Notes: generated by a model from the letters alone, not told the origin. A stretch of DNA of 64,000 nucleotides from Gluconacetobacter sacchari (GCF_014174255.1 NZ_JABEQJ010000010.1:62001-126000); one strand, 5' to 3'. Counted from the first letter of the stretch, positions 1-11,979 are shown. A program made the numbers and translations.

Positions 1-915
1 GCGGCGGGCGCGTTCCTGCTCCGCCGCCTGCCGTTTCCGCTCCATTTCCAGGCGTTGCTGTTTTTCACGTTCCCGCGCGTGACCGATCGCATGGGCGCGG
101 GCGCGCAATTCGCCTGCCGTGCGCAAGGTGACGACGGGCCGACTGGCGGAGGACCGAGACTCCAGGCGTTCCCGAAGCCGGACCCGAAGTTCGCTTGCCA
201 CGTGGGCATCACCCTGGGCCAGACGGGCAAGCAGCCCATTCTTCTCCCGATCGGGCAATCCGGCAACCAGACGCTGGATGGTGTCCGGGGTGAGGGCCTC
301 GGTCGTCGGCGTGTCGCCGGGTCGCTCGACCGCCGCCGCGACGAGCTCTTGATCGATGAGGAAGAAACGCGCGAACGCATCGAGCGTGCCGGTCAGCGGA
401 CCGATTCCCGGCAGCGGTTCCATCGCATCGTCCGGGACAGCGCCGTCCTGGACCGCCGTCAGCCACAGCAGATAAAAGAGGCGCAGGTCCCCGTCGATGA
501 TGTCGGCCCGCAAGGGCGCCAGGGCGGCGAGCCAGCCCGAACCGTCGTCCCAGTCATTATCCTCCGGCTCCAGTTCCTCGCGAACGATATCGAGAATCAG
601 ATTCTCGCCGGACAGTTTGAGGGCGGCGCAATCGACCGGACGAAGGAAGATGTCGAGAGATCGAGAGTTCAGGAACTGCCTGGGGAAGCGGACCATCAGA
701 CGATGCGTGCCCCAATTCGTCAGATAGAGATGCAGATCGAACCAGCGTTCCATCAGAACGACCGGATCGCCCTTGAAGTCACCCCATTCATAGGAATTGG
801 TAAAGCTCGTCGCCGTGATGCGCGCCCGTGACGACAGCGCCCGGAGGGCCTCGCAGGCTTTCGCGTCAAGCGGTCGGTCGAGTGCCTGGAATTCGTAATA
901 TTGATATTCGCTCAA
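1..915 (-). CDS. Conserved hypothetical protein, 3' end beyond window
   Basis: An uninterrupted frame runs from a TTG at 915 off the left edge, giving 305 visible residues. The TTG is chosen because the protein then opens with SEYQYYEFQALDRPL, a beginning I recall from a widespread bacterial family of unknown function; a GAGAAG stretch a few bases upstream is only a weak ribosome binding site. The first 120 residues are rich in aromatic residues (EWGDFKGDP, LMERWFDLHLYLTNWG). An acidic stretch follows near residue 140, and the last 30 visible residues are Arg/Glu/Gln-rich and probably form a coiled coil. No catalytic motif or signal peptide is visible. In other genomes I associate the family with SWIM zinc-finger genes, but the neighbour is outside the window. 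No function is assigned. Confidence 0.75.
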   Translation of the reverse strand, partial: MSEYQYYEFQALDRPLDAKACEALRALSSRARITATSFTNSYEWGDFKGDPVVLMERWFDLHLYLTNWGTHRLMVRFPRQFLNSRSLDIFLRPVDCAALKLSGENLILDIVREELEPEDNDWDDGSGWLAALAPLRADIIDGDLRLFYLLWLTAVQDGAVPDDAMEPLPGIGPLTGTLDAFARFFLIDQELVAAAVERPGDTPTTEALTPDTIQRLVAGLPDREKNGLLARLAQGDAHVASELRVRLRERLESRSSASRPVVTLRTAGELRARAHAIGHAREREKQQRLEMERKRQAAEQERARR

Positions 916-945
916 TACTGCTTCTCGTCGGATGGTGCATTCCCC

Positions 946-986
946 CCGGCAGGAGCCCGGCGGAAAATCCGCAGGGCTCCTGCCGG
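946..986. other. Long perfect hairpin upstream of the TTG-start gene
   Basis: A 13-bp perfect inverted repeat (946-958 with 974-986, arms CCGGCAGGAGCCC and GGGCTCCTGCCGG) encloses a second 5-bp stem (960-964 with 968-972) and an AAA loop, so the whole 41 bases fold on themselves with one mismatch. No T-run follows on either strand, so it is not a canonical intrinsic terminator. It lies 31 bases upstream of the minus-strand start at 915 and could be a 5' leader structure or the end of a repeat element. Confidence 0.5.
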
Positions 987-1035
987 ACGCGGCGCAAGGT
1001 TCGTCTCTAGTTGAAGAGAAGCAGATTGTGCGATG

Positions 1036-1200
1036 AAAGCATATGCATCCTGCGCAGCCCGTGAAACCGTCGGTCGTCCCGCCGTCTGCATCATATGAAT
1101 GGAATGAATCCGATCGCCATCGAGCGCGTGGACCTTTCCATGCCGGCTTATCTTATGCTGGCCGCCTGTCGGCACGTCTGGTCTCACGCCGTGCGACGCC
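1036..1200 (-). pseudogene. gltB: Decayed internal fragment of gltB
   Basis: Read on the minus strand, this stretch encodes GGQHKISRHGKVHALDGD followed by an IHMMQTA-like run. It lines up with GGQYKMRRHGEIHAFDGN and IHMLQTA in the intact glutamate synthase of this window (about residues 795-850, DNA around 6700-6860). The nucleotide match is also evident: GCCGTCTGCA, then CATATG, then CTGGCCGCC at corresponding spacings. Neither end of the gene is present and the frame is not maintained to a sensible start or stop, so this is a remnant. It lies in the same orientation as the intact gene, with the accessory island between. The rest of 916-1353 shows only the hairpin at 946-986 and no other gene. 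Confidence 0.7.
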
Positions 1201-1353
1201 TGACATCTGCCAGACTGTTGCAAACCTGCTGTCGACGACGACCCTGCACCCGATTTCCGTGCTTCGACACATGCAAACATGATTTTGGCGCTTGCCAACC
1301 AAGCGATGGTATGAAGCTAAATATTACAAATTAATACATATCCTTACGTTGGT

Positions 1354-2145
1354 ATGCGATGTCCAATCTGGCGACCCGCTCTTCCTCCCGGCTGTTACGA
1401 AACGCTTCCAACCCGTTCGACCGACAGGACCATCCAGCGGCCAACAAAACGGCCTCGCCGACGCATGCCGACAGTTTCGACTGCCAATGCGTCCTCAGAT
1501 ACAGCCGATCTGCCCGCTGCGCTCGTGACGATCGGCCATCACGCCGGCTCATCCGCTCCGGTAGATCGGTTTTACGGATATCACGAACAACCGGCTTTCC
1601 TGACTGCCCTCGCCACCCGGCATGCGGCGCGGAGGAATCATGTCGCCGTAGCAGCCATTCAAACGCCGCCCTCCCGCGCGGCGGCACACCAGACAGGCAC
1701 GCCCAGCAAGGCGGAAGAGGCGGCGCCTCCTCAGGACGCCGGCCAGTCCCCGCCCTCGCCATCTTCTCGCCCCGCCATGGCCGTCATGATACTCATGTCC
1801 GATGGCGACGAGGGCGATGGCGGCGGGATGGACGGGAGCGGAAATGGCGAGAGCGTAACGGTCACCAGTTCTCCTCCGTCGTCTGGAGATGGCGGCGGCT
1901 TCCAGACATCGGGCAACACGATGCCCACGTCGCCGCCGGGGTCCAGCACCCAATATATCACCGTTCATGGGCATGCCGTCACCGTCGTCAACGGCGTTGA
2001 TTATCTGACAAACAACTCAGGGAATGGGATTGCGACCTATCAGACGTCGTCGGGCACCTTCGTTCCGATCAAGCTGTCGGACATCGATCAGGACATAGCG
2101 GACGATATCAAGAACGTCCTCAGGCCGTTCAGCCGCGGAAGATGA
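1354..2145 (+). pseudogene. 5' part of frameshifted DUF4214-repeat toxin-like gene
   Basis: This open frame gives a 263-residue protein whose end joins, after one base is skipped, to the frame of the next feature. Reading DDIKNVL here and then moving one base at 2122 gives VLGRSAAEDDYNTAY, a DUF4214-type repeat like VLGRNVDAGGLQTYEDAL downstream. An extra A at about 2122 therefore breaks the gene, and the native-frame stop at 2143 ends a truncated product. Residues 1-100 are Arg/Ala/Pro-rich and of uncertain reality; ATG 1465 is an alternative start. Residues 100-190 form a Ser/Gly/Asp/Pro low-complexity linker, followed by ITVHGHAVTVVNGVDYL. No signal peptide or convincing ribosome binding site is visible, so the true start is unsettled. 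Confidence 0.5.
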
Positions 2146-3271
2146 TTATAACACAGCGTATCAGCAGTTCGGTAATGGGCAATCCCCTACGCAGGTCCGA
2201 AGCGACATCGCCCATTCGCAGCAGGCGCAAACGGAAATAAATTCTATTTATCAATCGGTCTTGGGACGAAATGTAGATGCGGGTGGTCTTCAGACTTACG
2301 AAGATGCCCTTTCATCCTCCATGACGGCAAGTCAGGTTCGTCAAGACATCGCCCATTCCCAGAAAGCGCAGAATAATATCAATACCATTTATCAACTGGT
2401 GCTGGGGCGCAACGTCGAGCCAGAAGGCCTGAATGCCAATGAAGACGCCCTCGCCAGTGGTCAAACATTGAATGACATCCTGTTCAAGACATCCCATTCC
2501 ACCGAGGCGACAAATCAAGTTACCAATTTCCTGAATAATACCATCGGCGAAGTTTCCGACGATCTGGTAAATGCCGGACAAACGATGCTAACCAGCATCA
2601 CACAAGCTTACGCGACGATCAAGAATTATACATCGGATCAACTTCAGGCAGCGGCAAACGGCTATCAGACCGCATTCTCTACAGCCGGGAATGTGCTCGA
2701 CAGCCTGATGCCCAAGACACAAAGTCAATGGATCGGGCTGGCAGCGACAATGGCTGTCATGGTCACCCCCGTCGGTGAAACTGTCGCCGCTGCAAGCCTT
2801 CTCGCCGTGGGTGGTGAAAAATTGCTGGCAACGGCTCTGGATGCGGAACTCGATACCGCGACAGTTTATTCGGCAGTCAGGGTATCCGTTTCAGGGGCTA
2901 CGGCGGAAGCCTCCGCAACGTTTGATGAACTGGCTGCTTTTGATCCCCAAGCGTCCGGTACCACCTTGCAGCTTGATGCGAACACAACAGTTACGCAGGT
3001 CGCCAGCACCAAGTATCAGAAGGAGAACCTCAATTTCTCCGGCGGGAACGAAGCGGCAGTAGAAACATTATTCCGAAAGCTAACCGGATACACTGGAAAC
3101 TTGGATAACGCCAAGGTGGCGTCATTTGGAAATGGCGGTGTCGTATATGCGGTCGCAACTCCCAGAGGAGTAGTATCTCTTCGCAATGTCTCTGCGTCAG
3201 GAAAGTATTGGACTATTGAATTTTCTCCTCTATTGAGCAATGGCGTCAAAAAAGTAAAATTTGATTTTTAA
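2123..3271 (+). CDS. DUF4214-repeat protein with toxin-like C-terminus (3' part)
   Basis: This frame is open from 2123 but has no ATG at its head; TTG 2261 is the first usable start. It encodes three DUF4214-like repeats (LGRSAAEDDY, VLGRNVDAGG, VLGRNVEPEG, each followed by DIAHSQ- or TSHST-type sequence). DUF4214 is found in large extracellular and surface proteins of alphaproteobacteria. Next come a helical Ala-rich region with a hydrophobic stretch (WIGLAATMAVMVTPVG) and a C-terminal domain of about 130 residues ending WTIEFSPLLSNGVKKVKFDF. A modular repeat protein with a distinct C-terminal cap directly before a small acidic gene is the layout of polymorphic toxins. Toxin activity is inferred; I recognise no catalytic motif. 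Base composition is lower in GC than the flanking housekeeping genes. Confidence 0.6.
   Translation, partial: GRSAAEDDYNTAYQQFGNGQSPTQVRSDIAHSQQAQTEINSIYQSVLGRNVDAGGLQTYEDALSSSMTASQVRQDIAHSQKAQNNINTIYQLVLGRNVEPEGLNANEDALASGQTLNDILFKTSHSTEATNQVTNFLNNTIGEVSDDLVNAGQTMLTSITQAYATIKNYTSDQLQAAANGYQTAFSTAGNVLDSLMPKTQSQWIGLAATMAVMVTPVGETVAAASLLAVGGEKLLATALDAELDTATVYSAVRVSVSGATAEASATFDELAAFDPQASGTTLQLDANTTVTQVASTKYQKENLNFSGGNEAAVETLFRKLTGYTGNLDNAKVASFGNGGVVYAVATPRGVVSLRNVSASGKYWTIEFSPLLSNGVKKVKFDF
2621..2843 (+). repeat. Toxin pre-domain repeat, copy 1
   Basis: This stretch of the toxin-like gene (AAGAATTATACATCGG through CTGGATG) recurs nearly unchanged at 3708-3932. The longest unbroken run visible covers the bases encoding NVLDSLMPKTQSQWIGLAAT. 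Differences are scattered single bases plus small indels. It encodes the helical, partly hydrophobic segment just before the C-terminal cap. Confidence 0.85.
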
Positions 3272-3283
3272 TGGGATATTGTC

Positions 3284-3661
3284 ATGGTAGAATACAAAAG
3301 TGATTTCGATAATTTTATTTTAGGCATAAATGGGGATACTGGTCTTGGCATATGGTGGGCGTTAGGCCTTCACAACGAAAAGCAGATGACAACAAGAAAG
3401 AAGTTCCTGAAACTAAAGGAATTTTTTGAATATTCCATTCTCCACAACCGGATTATCGAATACGATTTAAAAAATCAGCAAGCTATCTTCTCCGGTGATG
3501 AACCGGGCACTGTTTTTGATCGGATTTTCGCGGATTTCCCGTTGGATGAATTGCCGGAATATGACGGCGACAGCGATAACAGATTCTTTGCTTATATGGC
3601 TGTTAAATTTGATGGCTGGGCGGTTCTTAACGAGGGAACGACGCTCTGTATTCCTGATTGA
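3284..3661 (+). CDS. Probable immunity protein, 125 aa
   Basis: A 125-residue acidic protein starts 12 bases after the toxin-like gene stops. It has no signal peptide or membrane segment. Visible features are an N-terminal IWWALGLHNEKQMTTRKKF stretch, a helix LKLKEFFEYSILHNRIIEY, and an acidic C-terminal half (FADFPLDELPEYDGDSDN) with conserved-looking aromatic residues. Size, acidity, AT-rich codons and position directly behind a toxin-like C-terminus all suit a cognate immunity protein. The N-terminal pattern faintly recalls DUF596-type immunity proteins, but I would not assign the family from sequence alone. Function is inferred from context. Confidence 0.6.
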   Translation: MVEYKSDFDNFILGINGDTGLGIWWALGLHNEKQMTTRKKFLKLKEFFEYSILHNRIIEYDLKNQQAIFSGDEPGTVFDRIFADFPLDELPEYDGDSDNRFFAYMAVKFDGWAVLNEGTTLCIPD

Positions 3662-3990
3662 TCATGCTGCTTTGAGCCAGACACCCGCGCAAGCCTGCAA
3701 AGTGGCCAAGAATTATACATCGGACCGGCTTCAAGCAGCCGCAAACGGCTATCAGCCGGCAACATTTTCCGCAGCCGGGAATGTGCTCGACAGCCTGATG
3801 CCCAAGACACAAAGTCAGTGGATCGGGCTGGCAGCAACAATGGCTGCCATGGTCACTCCCGTCGGCGAAACTGTCGTCCTGCAAGCCTTCTCGCTGCGGG
3901 TAGTGAGAAATTGCTGGCAACGGCCCTGGATGTGATCGCAACTCCCAGAGGAGTAGTACCACTTGGCAATTTCTCTACGGCGCTAAAAAC
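3662..3990 (+). pseudogene. Orphan degenerate copy of the toxin C-terminal module
   Basis: Directly after the immunity-like gene, 3708-3932 repeats 2621-2843. The sequence then jumps: 3936-3958 matches 3153-3175 (TCGCAACTCCCAGAGGAGTA), so about 309 bases encoding most of the C-terminal domain are missing. A short indel near 3877 (GTCGTCCTGCAAG against GTCGCCGCTGCAAG) puts the copy out of frame, and no start codon is in register. Orphan toxin tips placed downstream of an immunity gene are typical of polymorphic toxin loci, where they supply new tips by recombination. This one appears dead. Confidence 0.7.
3708..3932 (+). repeat. Toxin pre-domain repeat, copy 2
   Basis: This is the second copy of the 2621-2843 segment, same orientation, offset 1087 bases. 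It carries small indels (CCGGCAACATTTTCC in place of CCGCATTCTCT near 3757) and is followed directly by sequence from near the toxin 3' end. Confidence 0.85.
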
Positions 3991-4020
3991 CTGTTTGGAC
4001 ATACGCGATGGTGAGCGAGA

Positions 4021-4112
4021 GCGGCCTGGAGGGCCGCACCCGTCGTGTGTTTCCTAGCATCGGAGCGGAGGAGCGGCCTTATCGGCCGCCCGCCGCGAAG
4101 CACAGGAAACGC
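4021..4112. repeat. Folded-back GC-rich element (REP-like)
   Basis: Two adjacent hairpins share the same core. At 4021-4037 GCGGCC and GGCCGC flank TGGAG; at 4073-4089 GCGGCC and GGCCGC flank TTATC. The second sits at the centre of a longer imperfect inverted repeat: 4047-4055 (GTGTTTCCT) pairs with 4104-4112 (AGGAAACGC), with interrupted pairing between. No gene was found from 3991 to 4280 apart from this element. Confidence 0.5.
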
Positions 4113-4280
4113 GCGCCGGATCGCCGTCGGCGCACTGTTCCCAACAGGCTCTAACGACCATAATAATGGATTGATGAAATAATGATTTTTATTATCATCC
4201 TTTTTTAATCTATGTGATATCACCGGCAATTTTGCTATCATTTCCGTCAATTTATGGTCCTCACCCCATATCCGGAGCGA

Positions 4281-4626
4281 ATGGATTTGAATTATTTTAT
4301 TATGAAAACATTATCGGCTTTGATATGTGGCTATTTTTCTTTATTTCTTTACCTACAACTACTTTTTAATAATATATTCATTTATAAAAATAAAATAATT
4401 TCTATATTTACTTGTTTTCTTGGGCCGATTTTTTCAGTTTTTTTGGTTATTTTACCAGATAAAACATGGGCAAGACCCTACAAGTGATATACTCGAGGGA
4501 AGTCCTTTCAAAGACCGCCTTGGAGCATCATTGATCTATAATCTGCCAATATGCCTGTGGTGTTTTGCGCTTAAGAATTACATCGTGGAAAAACATATAA
4601 AGAAAACATCATCTTCATCCCGATGA
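4281..4626 (+). pseudogene. Small AT-rich membrane protein, apparently frameshifted
   Basis: From ATG 4281, with GGAG three bases upstream, a very hydrophobic frame (YFIMKTLSALICGYFSLFLY, then IFTCFLGPIFSVFLVIL) runs to a stop at 4487. Moving one base in the CCC run at 4476-4478 continues it as TSDILEGSPFKDRLGASLIY and a third hydrophobic stretch (NLPICLWCFALKNYIV), ending KKTSSSSR at 4626. The joined product would have about 115 residues and three membrane segments. The region is strikingly AT-rich beside gltB, a sign of transfer. Lying behind an orphan toxin tip, it could be a membrane-type immunity gene, but that is only positional. It may instead be two unrelated short frames. Confidence 0.35.
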
Positions 4627-4705
4627 GAGCCTAGCAGCACGCCAGACGCCGCCGGACTCCCCCGAGAGGTAGCCGCGACAGCAGGATGGCGGCAACGCGG
4701 CGCTT

Positions 4706-9253
<4,548 letters not shown>

Positions 9254-9258
9254 CGTCG

Positions 9259-10716
9259 TCACTCCGCGGCCTGGGCGCACGCGGCCGCCCGGTTTTCCAG
9301 CCAGCGATGCATCTGCGCCGCCGCATCCCGTCCATCGCGGATCGCCCACACCACCAGGCTGGCCCCGCGCACGATATCGCCCGCCGCGAACACGCCCGGC
9401 AGGCTGGTCATGAAACTCTCATGGTCGACCCGCAGCGTGCCCCAGCGCGACACGGCCAGGTCCGGCTGCCCCCACAGGGTCGGCAGCGGCTCGGGGTCGA
9501 AGCCCAGCGCCTTGATCACCAGGTCGGCTTCCAGCACGAAGGCGCTGTCCTCCACCGGCTCGACCGACTGCCGGCCGCTGGCGTCGGACATGCCCAGCTT
9601 CATCCGCACGGCGCGCACGCCGCTGACGGTCCCGTCGCCCAGAAACGCCTCGGGCGCCGCCAGCCAGACGAACGACACCCCTTCCTCCTCGGCGTTCTTC
9701 ACCTCGCGGAGCGATCCGGGCATGTTCGCGCGGTCGCGGCGATACAGGCACGTGACCGTCTTCGCCCCCTGGCGGATCGCGGTCCGCACGCAATCCATCG
9801 CCGTGTCGCCGCCGCCGATCACCACCACCGACTTGCCGGCGGCATCCAGCGCCGCGCTCTCCCCGGGGGCGACCGCGTCGCCCAGCGACAGCCGGTTGGA
9901 CATCGTCAGGTAATCCAGCGCCTTGACGATGCCGCCCAGCCCCGCGCCGGGCCCGCCGATATCGCGCGACTTATAGACGCCGGTCGCGATCAGCACCGCG
10001 TCATGCCGCGCCCGCAGGGTCGCGAAGGACAGCCTGCCCTCCCCGTCGCCATCCGCGATATCCACGCCGAGATGAAACCGGACCCCGGATTCCTCCAGAT
10101 ACAGATGGCGCCGCGCGACGATATCCTTTTCCAGCTTGAATCCCGGAATGCCATAGATCATCAGGCCACCGATCCGGTCGTACCGGTCATAGACATGCAC
10201 CTGGTAGCCCTGCTGGCGAAACTGCATCGCCGCCGCCAGGCCACCGGGCCCCGCGCCGACGATCCCGATCGAAGCCTCGCGCTCCACCGGCGGCCGGATC
10301 GGCTCGACCCAGCCGCTGGCGAAGGCGGTATCGGTGATGAAGCGCTCGACCGCGCCGATGGTGACGCTCTCGAACCCCTTCTCGATCACGCAATTGCCTT
10401 CGCACAGCCGGTCCTGGGGGCAGATCCGACCGCAGATCTCGGGAAAATTGTTGGTGGCGGAAGACAGCGCAAACGCCTCCTCCAGCCGCCCCTCGGCGGT
10501 CATCTTCAACCAGTCGGGGATATTGTTGCCCAGCGGACAATGGACCGAGCAGAACGGCACCCCGCATTGCGAGCAGCGACTGGCCTGCTGCTCCGCCTTT
10601 TCCACCGCGAAATCGCGATAGATCTCGTCGAAATCGCTCCGCCGTTCCGCCGCCGGCCGCTTGTCGGGCTGGCTCTGCGGCACCGAGACGAATTTCAGCA
10701 TATGCTCGACCATCAT
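9259..10716 (-). CDS. gltD: Glutamate synthase (NADPH), small subunit
   Basis: This beta chain of GOGAT (485 residues) passes electrons from NADPH through FAD and two 4Fe-4S clusters to GltB. Cysteine clusters near the N-terminus (CSQCGVPFCSVHCPLGNNIP and CGRICPQDRLCEGNC) are the Fe-S ligands. Dinucleotide folds follow: GIVGAGPGGLAAA for FAD and VVIGGGDTAMDC for NADPH, then AAGDIVRGASLVVWAI near the end. ATG 10716 has GGGGG just upstream; ATGs at 10713 and 10701 are possible. It is first in the operon, and a perfect palindrome at 10853-10873 upstream is a candidate operator. Confidence 0.96.
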   Translation of the reverse strand: MMVEHMLKFVSVPQSQPDKRPAAERRSDFDEIYRDFAVEKAEQQASRCSQCGVPFCSVHCPLGNNIPDWLKMTAEGRLEEAFALSSATNNFPEICGRICPQDRLCEGNCVIEKGFESVTIGAVERFITDTAFASGWVEPIRPPVEREASIGIVGAGPGGLAAAMQFRQQGYQVHVYDRYDRIGGLMIYGIPGFKLEKDIVARRHLYLEESGVRFHLGVDIADGDGEGRLSFATLRARHDAVLIATGVYKSRDIGGPGAGLGGIVKALDYLTMSNRLSLGDAVAPGESAALDAAGKSVVVIGGGDTAMDCVRTAIRQGAKTVTCLYRRDRANMPGSLREVKNAEEEGVSFVWLAAPEAFLGDGTVSGVRAVRMKLGMSDASGRQSVEPVEDSAFVLEADLVIKALGFDPEPLPTLWGQPDLAVSRWGTLRVDHESFMTSLPGVFAAGDIVRGASLVVWAIRDGRDAAAQMHRWLENRAAACAQAAE

Positions 10717-10852
10717 TCGCCCCCAGGCAGCCCGTCATCCATGTCGGCGGAACACCTACGACAGCCCCATCCGCCATAAAAGACAGCATTGCTGCCCTTT
10801 ATGGCAAAAAGCCCGATCGCAAGCTTCCCAAAAGAGTGCGCCGCAGGTCCTC

Positions 10853-10873
10853 ATTGGTCCGATTCGGACCAAT
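10853..10873. promoter_or_regulatory. Palindrome upstream of gltD (candidate operator)
   Basis: ATTGGTCC (10853-10860) and GGACCAAT (10866-10873) form a perfect 8-bp inverted repeat around GATTC. It lies in the only non-coding gap (10717-10902) ahead of gltDB on the minus strand, next to an AT-rich stretch (TATTATATGG on the minus strand) that could be a -10 region. The dyad resembles a dimeric regulator site. No T-run follows, so a terminator for the gene ending at 10903 is less likely. Confidence 0.45.
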
Positions 10874-10902
10874 TGACCATATAATACGTTGAACTGGCTT
10901 GT

Positions 10903-11826
10903 TTATGTAATTTTATATCCGCCCAGATAAGACGGAACAATCAATTCCATCGGCGCCGGCCGGATCGCGAGCTGCTCCAGCCCCGGCGCCCCGTCCGTCG
11001 CCACATTGTCGCGCGACAGCATCGCCAACTGGTCGCGGGTCAGCATCTTTCCGGGCAGGCGCTCCAGCCACATGGCCTGCCACCACGCCAGGGCCGCCGG
11101 CACCGCCACCACCAGCCGCCGTCGCCCGACCGCCGCCACCACCAGCCGCGCGATCTCCTCCATCGTCCGCACCGCCGGACCACCGAATTCGAAGATTGCA
11201 CCCGCATGCACGCCACCCGGCAGCAGCCGCCGGATCCCCTCGGCCACATCGGCGACATGGACCGGCTGCACGCGCGTCCGCGCGCCATAGACCGGCACGA
11301 CGGGGCTGAAGCGCGCCAGGGTGGCGAACAGGTTGGTGAAACGGTCATCCGCCCCGAACAGGATCGACGGCCGCACGATCGTCGCCTCCGGCATCGCCCG
11401 CAGCACCGCCTCCTCGCCGGCCGCCTTGCTGCGCCCATAGGCCGAAGGGCTGTCCGGCGCCGCCCCGATGGCCGAGACATGCAGCAATTGCGCGACCCCC
11501 GCCGAAGCCGCCAGGCGCGCGACATGCTCCGCCCCCTCGACATGCACGGCCTGGAAGGTCGCCCGCCCGCGCTCGGCCAGGATACCGACCAGGTTCACGA
11601 CGACCCTCGCCCCCTCGACCACCGGCACCAGCGAGTCCGGATCGAGGATCGACGCCCCCAGCGGCACGATCTGCCCCACATCGCCCAGCGGGCGCAACGA
11701 CGCCGCCCGATCGGTGCGCCGCGCGGCCACCCGCACCACATACCCGTCCTCGGCCAGCCGCCGGACCACATGGCGCCCCAGAAACCCCGAACCTCCGATG
11801 ACCGCCGCCACTTTCCGCGTCGCCAT
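10903..11826 (-). CDS. NDUFA9-like NAD(P)-binding atypical SDR
   Basis: This 307-residue atypical short-chain dehydrogenase resembles the mitochondrial complex I subunit NDUFA9. The Rossmann motif VIGGSGFLGRHVVRRL lies at residues 8-23. An LVGIL segment, a YGRSKAAGE motif (the active-site-type Tyr-x-x-x-Lys region) and IVRPSILFGADDRF follow, all typical of the family. ATG 11826 is preferred over 11832 because AGGGGG ends immediately before 11832, leaving six bases to 11826. A role as complex I accessory or quinone-related reductase is by homology only. The gene is monocistronic and lies upstream of gltD. Confidence 0.85.
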   Translation of the reverse strand: MATRKVAAVIGGSGFLGRHVVRRLAEDGYVVRVAARRTDRAASLRPLGDVGQIVPLGASILDPDSLVPVVEGARVVVNLVGILAERGRATFQAVHVEGAEHVARLAASAGVAQLLHVSAIGAAPDSPSAYGRSKAAGEEAVLRAMPEATIVRPSILFGADDRFTNLFATLARFSPVVPVYGARTRVQPVHVADVAEGIRRLLPGGVHAGAIFEFGGPAVRTMEEIARLVVAAVGRRRLVVAVPAALAWWQAMWLERLPGKMLTRDQLAMLSRDNVATDGAPGLEQLAIRPAPMELIVPSYLGGYKIT

Positions 11827-11916
11827 GTCCATCCCCCTGCTTTTGCTCCATGCCTAGCACACCGTCCGTCCCGTGCGGCGCATGCAATAAAAACGACACG
11901 AATCGTACGGACCGTG

Positions 11917-11945
11917 TTGACCGCCCTCCATGGGCGGAGTAAACG
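11917..11945 (+). promoter_or_regulatory. Promoter of first tRNA-Leu
   Basis: TTGACC at 11917-11922, then 17 bases, then TAAACG at 11940-11945, placed 35 bases before the tRNA. The same arrangement is duplicated at 12162-12190, which supports its being functional. Confidence 0.6.
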
Positions 11946-11979
11946 CCCCTCACCACCCCGGAAACGGGGGCCTTCTAAG

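Noticed and set aside
1359-2000. A second 213-codon frame overlapping the toxin-like 5' part
   Set aside because: It is Arg-rich and unrelated to DUF4214, whereas the other frame joins the repeats precisely after one base.
4254-4280. ATG 4254 as start of the AT-rich membrane protein
   Set aside because: ATG 4281 has GGAG just upstream and begins close to the first hydrophobic helix; ATG 4254 has neither.
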